This document shows positions 45,301-59,200 of a stretch of DNA of 64,000 nucleotides, one piece after another. The notes under the pieces were generated by a model, which saw nothing but the letters and a program-made list of their open reading frames with translations, was not told the origin of the DNA and made no database searches. Made by a program: the position numbers and the translations under genes. Origin of the DNA: Lagopus muta (Eukaryota; Chordata; Aves; Galliformes; Phasianidae); assembly GCF_023343835.1 (NCBI RefSeq), contig NC_064471.1, positions 5,693,598-5,757,597 on the forward strand, read 5' to 3'. The stretch's first letter is position 1, and each line of letters starts with the position of its first letter.

Positions 45301-48300
45301 AGTCATTCCTGTGCTTTCTGTTGACTAAAGCTAGGATACGTGATGTCTGCCAAACTTTCAAGTCTTCAGCCTATTGATGCAGACCTTGGACACTGACTTT
45401 GGTACTGCCACCCATGCGTAGGTCTGTGAGCTCTGAAAGTAGGTAGTCCAGAGATGATTATATCCTGCATGTGCTTACAGGTTCACTCTAACATTAAGTG
45501 AAGAATAGGAAAGATTCTTTCACAGAAATAAAAGTATGCTTACTGAGAAATCCCTCTCAAAGCAGGAGTTTTGCAGAGGCTTCTCTACTTGATACTGTAG
45601 CTGGGACACTGATCCTTATCTACACAAAAGGTTCATTTATTGGTACATAGTGATAATAGTTCCTAATAATTACAGAGTGCAGGAGGAGATTCTATTCTGT
45701 AGCTTCACTTAAACTGTTTGCAGAATTTTACTGTTGTTAAAATAATAGAATTTGCCATCACTTCTCTGCTGCTGTATTTCCAAAGCAGGTGGGAGGGACT
45801 GTGTTTCTATGGATACTGTGGAGGCAAAAAAAAAAAAAAAAAATTTCAGCTGCTTGTGCAAACATTCACTCATAGGGTGACTGTATAGATAGTAATAGTG
45901 TAAAGTAAAAGCAGTCATGTTCTGCAGGAGAATATCTTACTCCTTAAAGAAGTTTTTCTAAATTCACTGTGTCTGTACAGATCTTTACATCAATACAGTA
46001 GCGTTGTCTGGAGAACTTTGGGCAAGACTCCTGGGTTTCTGAAACTATAGAAAAAAGTTACCTGTTCTTAAAATGCAAGTAATAAGACAGTTTGGGCTGT
46101 TCAGAATTCAGATTATGAAATTGCTGCTTCTGAAATGTGTTGTTTAAAAGTTAACTTTATGGCAAGAATGTCTCTTCAGCTTGTTCTCTACTTCGGCCTA
46201 TGCTCAATTTTATAGTAACTGTACAGCATTTCATGATGCTCTGTAACAAACACTGTATAGCAATCTAATTTTGCATATCTTTAGAATGCTTGCATGTTTA
46301 ACTGTCACCTTATGTGAGTATTATCTTGGTGTCATGATTGAATCTTTTTGACTATTCTGGACTGCTCTTGCAGTATCTAGGAATGAAGGGTGAGAATACC
46401 ACCACAGAAACTTACATTGCAATGTGATAATCTTTCTAGGCTTTCTCCTTATGCTTGTTACTCTAATTTGCGTTGCAGACTAGGGATAAGCAGATTTTTG
46501 AGTCCATTTAGACATTAGTCTAGTTGGAGTAACTTCTAAGTATCTTCCATCACTGTTTCCCCTATTAGCCTGAAAAGCGCTAAGGTGTGATGCATGTTCT
46601 GATTTACAGCTTGGATTGGAGACTTTCCCAAAGTAAAGGATGGCCTGTGTGTGTGCTTGCATGTAATAGTAAAGTACTAGTAGCTCACTTGCTTATCTTT
46701 GTGATACTTCACTTGTAATAGATACAAAGAAGTTCTTAAAAATGTGTTTGCAAACCGTGAGGAAATCAGAGAAGAATACCTGAAGCTGGAAATGCAGCTG
46801 AAAGTCAGTACACTGAAGGCTTATTATCAGAAACGGTATCATGAACAAACTCAACTGATATGCTCTGAAGAAAGAATAGAGAAGGTGAGTTGTCTAAAGT
46901 CCTAAAGTATTTATGCAACTTAAACAATTAGCTACTGCTTTGTTATTTATGCTGTTGATATGGGACACTCTGATTAACACTCAGATAACGTTCTCTGTAT
47001 TAAGGTTAGAAATATTATTTTAATGCCAGTCAGGCTTTTTCCCCATGCCACATAAGCTGTGTGTTTCTGCTCATTACTGTTAACTGTGAAAACTTTTTTC
47101 AGCTGAACCTTCTGCAGGTTGGAGTGTGTCATAGTTACTTAATGCCTTGGGAGACTCACGGTGATCTTGTCCAAAAACTGTGATAATGTATGGATGGTAC
47201 AGCCACAGAGGCTGTTATGAAGCTGATATAACCATGTGTTGTTACTAATCCTGTTCATAAGGAGAAACACTGACATTGTGCTAAACAAGACAGATTCTTA
47301 TTGTTTCCACTAGTCACCAGAGCCATCTCTGAATAGCTGTTTATGGGCAAGGTCACGTGAGCCAAAATCATGTTTAATTGCCATGAAATATAACTCAAGA
47401 GTATGAGGCTAATTATTAACAATTGATGTTGCACTGAATGCTTGCTTCTTTCTAGAAGATCAAGGTAACATCTAGTATTTTAATTTCTCTGATACAATTT
47501 GACTTAAATGCTTTATGTACTCATGAAACTAGGGGTGGGGCTGATTTTGATTAGTGACAGTAACAGTCTGCGTTGAGCTGAAGGTGATAATTTGCAAGCT
47601 ACTATTTTTTTTCAGTAATTCACAAGGCATTTGGTCCAAATAGAAAAAATGTCGCAAGTTTTTGGTTGTCATTAAGACATTTCAAGTGACTAACGCACTC
47701 TAAAATTCTTTCATGTCATAGAAACTCTGAAGTAATGCTTTTGTCCAGTGGGGCGCAGTTGTTGTGTTCATAGTGGGGGTTATGTGCTCACGCACAATTT
47801 CATACAAATGTTTCTTAAGAGCAGGCTTCTGTGTTGGATCTTAGCAGTACTGCACTGAAATGCTCCAATGATTTTTTTTTTAGCCATTAGGTAACTTACA
47901 GGGTGTGCCTAACAGTCAAGCATCACTGGTTCTATAAGTACAATAAGTTTCTAACAAGAGTAGGCCATAATAATGGTAAAATTAAATGAGTATGGGGAGG
48001 TTTACATGTGGTTCAGTGATGCTCCATAAGAAGAATGAGCTATTTTACTTTTATTAAACTAGTCAAAAATGTGAAATATTTGCTGTGTAAGTATATAGAA
48101 TTATTTTATAGAGAGATGCTAGAAAATATCAGATGAAAGTTGCCACTTTCAACGCTGTGTCTCTTTCAATTTTAGGCCACTTGCAAGCGGGATCATATGC
48201 TTGCAAGGCTTAGAACCTACTGTGCACATGTACAGAAGAAGAAAGAGGAGAAGATGGAACATTTTGAGGAAAATACCAATTGGCTGCATCGCGTTGAAAC

Positions 48301-50296
48301 CAAAATGCGCCTCCTGGATCAAGGTGGCTGTATTCCAAAGGTAAAAGGCCTTTCACTTCAAGGGCAGATTTCATGCGCTGTAAGCAACATGTGACTCAAG
48401 GGTAGATTTTTCTTCTTTCCATCTCCCTTGTGGTTTTGACTGTGACTAATTCTTTCCGTGTGGTTTCAAAATCTAGTGTTAAGTATTTTAGATTTTCTAC
48501 CGTAATGGTATTGTGTTGTTTGTACAATCATTCCGTGTAAAAGTGTATAATTACCTGTAAAAACACATTCTAAAGGTAAATAAATGGTATGGCTGAGCAC
48601 TTGAGACAGCTGCTTGAGAGTTGATCCTGCTTCTTGCCCTACACTTCTGTTCTTACCTTCACAGTAGGTCTTAATGCTTGTCTAAGCATGCCTAATCTAG
48701 TTTTTATCTTGGCAAAAAAAAGAAGAAAAAAAAAATTCATTTCAAGGTTGCGAGAGAGGTGAGAATCAGGGAAGAAATTGTGTTAAGCTCTTTTCCAAGT
48801 TTTAGCAACTCGAGCTTGATGCAGTCCCAAGTGAACACCTGAGCTGGCAGAAGGGGAGGGATGAAAGCATGTACAGGAAAAAAAAGATGAGGAAAAGAAA
48901 GGGTTAGGATTTTCCTCTCTGCCTTTTGATTTCAGTTGGCAATTAGGCTGGCTTGAATTACATTGTGCAATGAGCACTTGTATAACTCAGGTAATGGAAT
49001 ATTTATATTAGGATGACTAAAATTTTTTTATACAGTAAGAGTCAATTTTAAAGTATTTCAAATAAAATATTGGCATCACAGGAAGATAACTGAATATGAG
49101 GGAGACTTGTTCTAGTCAGCATCACTGAAATCCAAATATGGAGCAAGTACATAGGAAAAGAAGCAAGTGTATCTTTGGCCATGCACATGTAAATACATGT
49201 GTGCCTGCTGGACTCCTAGAGCTAATTAGAGCACACTCATCTTTTTGTCAATTAACAAAATATTTATGCACGTAAATTAAAATCAAGCAATTCACAATAA
49301 ATTTATTAGAATACTATTGATCCATTTTAGCTTTACATTTCAATAGATCACCTATTAATATGATTATTTTTCATTTTATACTTCAGTTTCTCACTTATAA
49401 TTTGATCTACTGTTGTTTGGTTTTTTTTCCATTGCTAATTTCCTAAGGAACTGCATGAAGATCTTCAGTGTTGCCATTTAAACCTAGAAGTTAAGGACCT
49501 GAAAGCCCAGATTGAGCACATGCTGTCTCTATTGTCCTTTCAAGATCAGCACTATAAGCAGATGGAAAAGTAAGTACAATTTCAGTACAGGAGGCCTCTT
49601 TAAAACTTCCTTTTTGGCATTTGTAACTTTGGGATGTCTATAGAACAGACAGTTAAAACAGAAGCATGATTTTTCTCACTTTTATCTTAAGATTAGAATT
49701 GTTTTCTTCTATAAAAAGGTAAGGAAAATAATAGCTTGGTAAATCTTGCTTTCTGTCATTCTTTGTTTATCTGAAACTGTGAGCACTGTGTCCATCACTT
49801 ATTTTTACTTCATTTTTCTCTGCATAGCTTTAAGGATTTGTTAATAGGCTACTGTATCTTTTTTTTCACTTTTATGTTGAACAGTACTGATTGCAATTTG
49901 TGCGTTTGTGTTTGTGTCTACAGTGCAGGAAATTAAATGCTTCTACCTGTACTAAGAATGTTATAATTAAACTGGTATATATGTGGTCAGACTGCAAAAA
50001 AAAAAAAAAAAGCTGAATTTGAAGGTAAATATCAGCTCTGTCATCAGTCTCTTGAACCTGTTGAATGCAGACCTTCAGGGTGCAAGATATGCAATGAGAA
50101 GTAATCACAAAGGTCTTCCATAAATAGATGTAAAATGTATATAATGAAATAATTCCAAAATGAAATAACTGGCTGCTAGTCATCATTTGGAGAAAGGGTA
50201 TTTAGGATAAGCTTTACAATAACAAATACACAAACCTTCAAAGCTGAAAGCCAAACACTTAACATTCCATTTCTGTAACTTCAAGTTTCTCATTTG

Positions 50297-50327
<31 letters not shown>

Positions 50328-53300
50328 ATGCACATCCCCTTGGCTACTGTTTGAACCTAGAGCTTAGTCTTGCAACCAAGGCAAGAGCTAACAAATTCCT
50401 TTATTCATATACATTTCTGAAACTTCTCTCATTTGAATTTGTTTTGCAGTTGTGCGTGCATCTTATCCTTAATTTTAGAAAGTCCAAATTCCGTCAGGAT
50501 ATGACAACTATTTTTGCACTGATTGAGGGATCTTAGAAACAGTGAGGAAAAACTGAGACATTAAAGAAAAACTATACTTGGAAAATTCTTATACTGAAAT
50601 ACTTGATTTTGCTAAAGAGAAAAGTTACTCAGCTTAGTCAAGAATGTTTTTTCCTAGTTGAAATTTTGTGGAATGACATAAAACAGATCTCCAGGGTGGA
50701 GGAGGACAAGGAAAAACCCTTGAATTACTAGTGGTGGCAGCAGTGCTAGTAGAGACCAGATTGTGATTTAGTCACATTTGTCTTGTTTTACAGAGTTCTA
50801 AATGCTTTGCTTCCAGTTCTTCGCAAGCAGTATCTGACTTTGAAAGAAGCTGGGTTGACAAATACTTTAACTGAGGCTGAATTTGGAGAGGTAGAACAGC
50901 TGATTCAAAGACAAAAATCAGTAGTTTGGGCTGACCAGACTGGGGATGATGAACAGAAGGAAAACCGTGAGCTAGACGTGTCAGCTATCTTTGCATTCCC
51001 ACAACTTGTGAACAAGCAGAAGACCCCATGCTGTAAGTATATAACTAATTTTTTCTCTGTTGGAAATATTTAAGTATTTCATGAAAAAGCTGCATCTCAT
51101 TAATGTGTAGTGGTGGATGCACACTTCTGCTAATATTGAGGGTGAATGTGAAACTGAGATTCAGGGCCACTTTCTGTACAGAGAAAAAAGTGAATGCCAT
51201 TCCTTATTAGATACTCTTTCAGTGGCCAGACACTTTTAGGAGCTCAGTTCTAACGAATAACTCCCTTTTATCTTGTAACATGGCCCGTACATCAGTGTTC
51301 CTAGGTACTTTGTAGCATTACTAATCTATTTCAGTCTCTCAGGTGATGTTGATGTTGATGGAAAAAGTTCTGGTGTCAATTGTACTATAATTATTTCAAA
51401 GTGATTCTAAAAGTTAAGCGGCTACTACAGTTACTCAGCTTGAAGTTATATTTGAGCAGAATGAGCTTTCCTGTTAATTGTGAGTTTACCTGGAAACGAT
51501 TTAGTACAACATCTTATAAGTTTATTTCTCGAAGGATCAAAGGTTCTATTGTGAAATTGGCTCTTTTGCAGTGTGATGACGGGCACATGAATTCCCCATG
51601 GCTCTAGACAGCTGTTTCTTCTTATTTAGATTTTTTTCCCAGAAAGCAAACAAGTTGCATTGGAGTATTTGTCCTGAGGGATGGTGAATTGGCATCTCAG
51701 AGCTGCTGTGGTGCAATGCTTGAATCTTCTATTCTGGATAGGTAACACTCAGCACACTTTAGCTTTCTGGGTAAAGCTAATAAATTGTAATAGTGAAAGA
51801 TATCTATAGGTAACAAAAAGGAAGCTTTTAATAATTGTTGTGCTTCTCGAAAGGTGGTTGACATGGAGAAGCAGTAAGCCCTGGAGCACTGTGCAATTAG
51901 TTCCTTGCTTTCTTTAGCTTTCTGTTATTCAGCTTGCTCTGGGATAGAGAATTGCTCTGCTCAAGTTCTTTTTTCTCAGTTTTCATCAAATGCATGCATG
52001 ATTTTGACACATTAATACTGCTGTTGATCATAACCAGAGCACTGACCTGTTTATTTTGCTGTATGCAGCATAATGTCAGATTGTATTGTGTGGGCTGTTT
52101 CTTTAAGATACAGAATCGTTTGTTTTAGCACTCGAGAAGGAAAGAGCTGTTGCACTTAGGGCTCTGCCCATGCTAGTCAGAGGCTCAGCAAGGTTAAAAG
52201 CAGTTAGTGGCTTACGTGGTTGTCCTTCTTAGAGTGAGGGCAGCAGATCTCAGTGGGAGGCAGCATTCTTTCACTCTGCTCCAATTATATTTCCAGTGCA
52301 GAAAGGAATTGGATGTATTATCACAAGTTGCTGGCAGTCTTTGGCAAATTACAGTAGTCGTGATAGAATCTGCATTGCTTCTATGATAGGATACTAATGA
52401 AAATCTATTTTGCAAAGCTTTATGAAATGATTTTAGAAAGTTGCTTTCTTGTTCTAGTTATCTGTTTATAAACAAAGAGAATACAGTTTAAAGTTAGTTT
52501 CCTAGTCTGTTTATTCTGTCACAACAAAGCACATTTGTTTAGTGAAAGAGTTGAAGGTGTTCTTCTGTTTTTTGTCAAAACTCCTCTGAGAATTTAACCA
52601 CTGTAATATCTTGATTCCAGTGCTAGAACTAGAATTCTGGGTATTAGCAGTTTAGCTCACAAAAAAAACTCAATTCAGATCATGTTTTGTGTATGTATCC
52701 AGAGAAGTGCACTTGTGGAGAGAATGGAAGAGGCTCTTTTCCCTCATAATTTTGATTGTGATTATCTGCCTGGAATTTGTATGTTCAGCATAATTTCATT
52801 TTCTATAGTATTTAAAATAATGGTGGGCTTGTGGAAGTGTTAGTCTGACTGTGGAAGGAAAAATGTGAATTTCTTTAAACCTTTTATATAATGAGAACTC
52901 AAGATTTGCACAGAATGAGTTTTCCCTTTGACCTCTGTCTTGTAAATGTGCAAGGCAAGCGTGAAGCAGTGCTGCTAGCTAGTATTCATGTTGAAGATGC
53001 ATTACTGATACACTAAGGCCCAAGACTGGAACTCTTCTTTTTTGCTTGGGTGTTAGGGGGAGAGTGTGTAAATAGATCCAAATACCATTTCTGTGAACTC
53101 TGTAAACTGTAGCTAAATATTGATTGTAGAGATTGTCTTGTCATATGTGGGATATTGTCATAAATTTAAATTTCTGTAGCTTACTTACACTAGTGCAAGC
53201 TTCACTGTGGAGTTCTGGTTCTGTTCTGCCTTTCATCAAATGCTACACCAGATCTATTCTTGCTCAGAAGCACTAAAATCATTATACGAATGCCTACAGG

Positions 53301-56196
53301 AACTTTTAAGGCATAAACTACTCACTCTTGTAGAATCATAGACATAAGTTGAAGGGTTGTATTGCAAATCTGCATGAAGTAGACATTCTCCAGTTCTGAA
53401 TGTTCAACTTATGGCTTTCTAAGTAAATGGACACATTATTTTTGAGCAAGACAGATTTTTCTCTCCAGATGTAAATGGTGTCTTTGCCTAAAGATGTTCG
53501 TAGAAATCCTTATTGTGTTTTTATTTTTGTTATTCTGTGTGGAAATAGGAAAAAAAAGTTTCATGTGCTGCTTGTACCACAGGCAGGAGAAAAGCAGTTA
53601 GGAAAAACTGTCTTTCAAATGGAAGTTATGTAACATGAAAGGATATGGTAACCAGGCACATCACGTTTTTTCTCGTAATCTAATTGTGCTCTTCCTGTTT
53701 GCTTTGAGCTTGTAGAAATGCATTATGATGCTCCTAGGCTCACCAATACCTGATATTCCTCATGAAGAGTCTACCTCTCTCTCGCATTCTTTCTCATTGG
53801 CAGCATTAGTTGGTGGGCTAACATGAAATAAGTTTTCTTGAGCAGCTTTTTCCTCGGGGGCAATTCTTACTGTAAAATTTACTGCTCAGCAGGTAGCCAT
53901 CATTCTACAAAACCTTGTAGACATAACTGTATGGGATAACAATTTCTACCAGGTACCACTGTATTGAGAACTTGACATTTGAAATGGAATTGGAATTGAA
54001 ATGACAATTGACTTTGCATAATGGAATTTTTAAAGTTCTAAAATGGAGGACTGTGATCAGAAAAACAAAGTTTATTAACATATTTATAATTTTTACATTA
54101 TTTTAATCTTTGTGCTCTTTCTAAGAGCACAAATCACGTGTGTTTGCACAGTCATTTCTTACACGTTGGATGCTGGAGGTAGAAAATAAGTAGTCCATTT
54201 CAGCTGAAAATAAAGTGACTTAAAAAAAAATTCCAGTGGAGCACAAAATAAACGCAATGAAATAGCTCTACTTCAATTGTTTTTTGAATTCACTTGAAAA
54301 ATACTTGGAAGTATTACCTGATGTTATGCTATGGAAATAACTTCTCTTTTGCAGAAAAAACTAATAAAACTATTAAGAAAAAAAAACAAAACACTGTAAA
54401 TCAAAAAAAGAACATATGAGCATGGGAAAATGTGAAGAAGCAGAAAGGCAGCATCCTGATGAGAAGTAGGAAGGATGTAGTAATTTTTTTTCCTTTAAGA
54501 TAAAATAAATTATTCAGAAATCCAGTTCCTTCTCCCTTAAGTCATTTCAGAAGTATGCTTGGCAGTTGTTAGCAGGAGCTGACCTAAGATCTTAGTGAAC
54601 AAATGAAAAGGAAGATTTTTACAGATCCTCCCCACACCTTTAGCACAGTGTTATTTCATTATTGATATCACTTGTTTAAGGTGTTGGGAAGGAAGCAGTG
54701 TTTTTGCACAGAGACAAATATATATATATATATATATATGTAAAGTGTGTGTATATACATAGTGTGTATCTGTGTTACACGGCAGTTACTTTTTTTGTAT
54801 GAAAATCCATATTTCACCTATGATATAACTGCACAGACTTCAGCTTGTCACGGGGGAGGAGCAAAACAGTTAATTTTTTGAGATTTTATTCTTACTTTCC
54901 ACAGTGTGAGTAGGGAGCAGCGATATTTTTCTCTTCTGTTTCAAATAAATACATTACTTAGAGAAGGAACTTCTGAAATACTCCAAGTGATTAATTGTGG
55001 AGAAAAGGCTAGCCAAGTTACTAGGTGGCAATTAAATGATTTGTCCCAATGAAACATGCTTCTGTAGCAGAAGGGAAGGGTCTGTAGCAAAGGAAGAGTT
55101 TGTGCTAGGTCAGCTGAGAAGAAATGATGGCTTTTTCTTGAACCTACATTTGCATGAAGGCTTTGGAGAAGATATTGGGGAAAAAAAAAAGTGACTGATG
55201 TTAAAAACTACTGATGTAGTACTTTTGGAAAATATAAATTTATCTTCATCTAAGCTTATGGAGTCAATTATTACGTGCTTGCTGAGGTTTAAGGATTGTA
55301 TGCAACATCCATGCACTATCCACATTTACGTATAGAAACTACATTTTCAGGATAACATTACTCACATACATCTGTGCTTTAAGGAAACCACTTAATTCTG
55401 CCTATCATAAAACACGAGGCACTGATTGCAGGCACTCAGTTTTTAGTGATACATTTATCTTTTGCTGACAGCTATTCTGGAGGGAACCACGACATTTTTG
55501 AAATGCAAATTGTTGATGAGTGTTTTCTCATAGATTGGAATGCTTCAAGTCAAATAACTTATTGGATTATAATCACTGTCTCCAGAAATCCAATGCAGCT
55601 GAATCAGTTCTGTAAATCAAGAAAAGTTATGAAAGTGGGACCTTAAGTTTTGAGTTACTCCATTAACTGTGTATTTCCATTATCTGCTTCTGAAGAAGTA
55701 AGTCAAGCTAGTAAATGACTTAAGAATAAAGAACAAAAATGATGCTAAAGGTCAAAGTAAGGATCTTCATTCTCTTGTTCAAGGTGAATCACAACAAGAA
55801 GTATTTTGAATTTCTTTTCCAAAACACTGACTTCATTGGCTAACGGTTTCAATATGATCTTAAAAGACGCCCTTTTCTCTATCAGGAGTTTAAAAATGAT
55901 GTAGAATTTAAGCTGAGTTCTAGTAATGCATAGAACTTAAAGAATTTCTTACGTGGAAAAGCTCTCCTGTGTTTTAAATGCTATAAAGCTATGGGGGAAA
56001 GAACAAGATCAAAAGTCTGGCTATTCTTTCAACGTGTTTCTGTGGTCAAGTTATCAAGACCGTTAATTCTCTGCACAAGCTAATTAAAGCTTGTTGGCTT
56101 TGCCACAGTTTATGTAACTTTTCACGCTAACGCATTGTATGTATAGCATTTCAAGGAATGTTCTGTACAGGAGAATCTGTCTCTAATTTCTGGTTG

Positions 56197-56230
<34 letters not shown>

Positions 56231-59200
56231 ACTCCAGGATTTTTGAACATAACATGAGATTGCTTCAAATTTACTCCCGAACAACACACTTTGATTTAAT
56301 TGCCAATTGTTCGATTTAAATAATTCAGGAACGCTTACAAGTATTTTCTATGTTACTTGATTATACATCCTTAGCAGTTTGTGTTTTCTTAAATAAAAAA
56401 ACCTTCCTATAACATGACCAGCTTAGTGGCATTGTGGGGGACAGGTTGATGGTTGGACTAGATGATCTTTGAGGTCTTTTCCAGCCTTAATGATTATAGG
56501 ATTTTATTCTGTGACTGGAAATTCTTTAATTTCAGAACCTCTACTCTTGCTTATGTTCATTTTGAAGCCTTAACATGCTGTTTCCATAACATCTGAACCT
56601 ACTTATATACTCTATTAATAGGTGAGATCTTTTAAAAACAATTATTTTATGAATGTACATTCCTGAGTTTTATTCATATTACTTTTAGCATTTTATTTTA
56701 TCATTTTATTTTTAATTATATGCTACAATTGTTTTTTGTGAGTCCAGAATGTGTAACTTTATGAGCAACTCAACTATTTCCATCAAATGAAATAACACTA
56801 GGAAAACCTCATGTTAATGTAAATGTAACCTCATTTAAAAGTGAATTTAGACTGGTTTTGGCTGTTTAATGGAGAGTCACACAGGATTCAGAGCATAAAC
56901 TGATGGGTAGAAAGCTATGATTGGTGCTTGCAGTTATTTCTGTGAATAGGAAGGATCTTGGCATCGTTTCAGGCATCCCATTTCCGGAAGCCTTACTTAG
57001 ATTAGCAATGAGAGAATGAAATTGATTTACAGTAGGAAAAAAAAAGTATCCATTACTTCCCCCAGTGACAAACATCCAAAAGTGAAGTCAATTTATTATG
57101 TGGGATGACAGGAAAAGTTGGGATGTAGTTGTATATAGGAGGAAAATCATTAAAAACTGAAAAAGCATGCTGCTTGTATATAGGAGAGATTCCTCATATA
57201 TTGAACAGCTTTTTCATGCTTGTCTTGTATGACTGAGTATTTTTCTCATGTGATGTGAAATGGTATTCCTGACCATTGGGACCCACAACTACGTAGCCTG
57301 AATTCTAGCCTTTTAAGTTCACAGCTGTTCTGTTTTCTGGGGGGTTGTTTCCTTGATTTCTGCAAAGCAATTGTTGAACTCACCTTCACAGTGAGGTGCC
57401 TTTGGGTCACAAGCAGATTAAATAAATGAAATTCATTCACTAGACCTCATTTGCAATGCGGAATTCCGCAAGTCAGTTGTTAGAAGAATCAAAATGTATG
57501 ATTAGTATAGTAATTGGATCAATCATTGGTTGCTCAGAAATGTTTATTGAAATGAATACATTAATATTTGATTTTGCTTTAGCAGAAGAACCTGGCAGAC
57601 TTAATTTAGAGTGTTTCCAGAAATATTCCCCTTATATGCATGTATTAACATCAGTTCCAGAAGACTTTTTTTTTTTTTTTTTTTTACTTTGTCCTCTGCA
57701 TCAATTAGATCTAGCCCAATTTATCATTTCTCTTGTCATTAATTCAACTTGCTTTTGTTGTGACTCATGTTCTGTAAATATTGCATTCTGTTTTTCATAT
57801 TAGCTTGCGTTTCATTTCTGCAAATGTCTAATACTACTTTTTCTCCTGATAAATCTATTCTTCTAAGTAGCCTTTTGAAACAGGTAGTAAAAAGTTAAAG
57901 ACAAAAGCCACCTCATACTGTTTGGGTGGTTGTTGCTCAGTTAGGGATGATTTTTACTTTTAAATTGAGTGAATTTGGGAACAATACACAGAAGGAATTA
58001 TGGCAATTACCTTTAAACTGCATTTCAGTCTGGGAAGGGTGAGCCCATCTACTCTGCACTGGTGAGAACTCGTTCTGGAGTTCTTCATCCAGATGTGGAG
58101 TCCTTAGTATAGAACAGACATGGACCTGTTGAAACACATCCAGAGGAGGGCCACAAAGATGGTCCAAGGGATTGAACACCTCCCCTCCCCTTTGAGGATA
58201 GGTAGAGCTGGGGGCTGCTCACCCTAGAGAACAGGAGGCTTTGGAGAGACCTGGTAGTGGCCTTTCAGTATCTAAATGAAGTTATAAGAAAGAAGGGGAA
58301 CAGATTCTTTAGCAGGACTTGTTGTGCTAGGAAAAAGGAGATGGTTTGAAACTAGAACAAGGCAGTTTAGTTTGGATGTAAGAGGTTCTTAGGATGTTGC
58401 TAGTGAAGTACTGGAACAGATTGACGAAAGAGGTAGTGGATGCCCCATGCCTGGAGATATTGCAGGTCAAACTGGACTGGGCTCTGAGCACCTGATCAAG
58501 CTGTAGGTGTCCCTGTTCATTGCAGAGGAGTTGGACTAGGTGACCTGTAAAAGCCCATTGCAACTCTAAGGATTCTGTCATAAACATTTAAGTAACAGAA
58601 GCAGGCCGGCGAGCACTGTAAAACTTAAGAAGATAGCTGGGAAAAAATCTCAGACTTGTCCTGAAGGAATGTGGAGGGGCTCCTCTAAGAAGGTAATGTC
58701 AACCAGCAGCCCAGGTGAAGTTCTTCTACACCCATGCAAACAGCATGAGAAGGAGAGCAGGAGGGCTGGGGGACCACAGTGGATTTGGAAAACTATGACC
58801 TAATTGATATTGCAGAAATGTGGTGGGATGAATTGTACCACTGGAACATTATGATGGAGAACTACAAGCTTTTTAGAAGAGGTAGGACATCCACCCCACC
58901 CCAGGGAATGCCTGTGCGTTAAGAAATGGACAACTGCCTTTGAGAAAGAGCCACAAACAGGCTGGGACTGGATGAATAAAGGACATCTGGTGGTTGGGCT
59001 CCTACAGTAGGCCATTTAATCATGGGGAGCCTGTGGATGAGGCCTTCTTGCTTCATTTTCACAGGCTCTCATCCTGATGGGGCATTTCAACCATTTGGAT
59101 GTCTCCTGGGAAAACCTTGTGGCAGTTTCTGAGTAATCCAGGAGACGGTGAAGTGTGCTGAGGATGACTTTCTGGTTCAGGAAATAGAAAAACTAACCAG

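Larger units (their letters stand above)
46885..50793 (+). other. KIF18A introns 10-12
   Basis: Introns at 46885-48175, 48341-49447 and 49570-50793. They contain simple A and T tracts, the largest T tract at 50298-50325. No other element is recognised. Confidence 0.6.
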
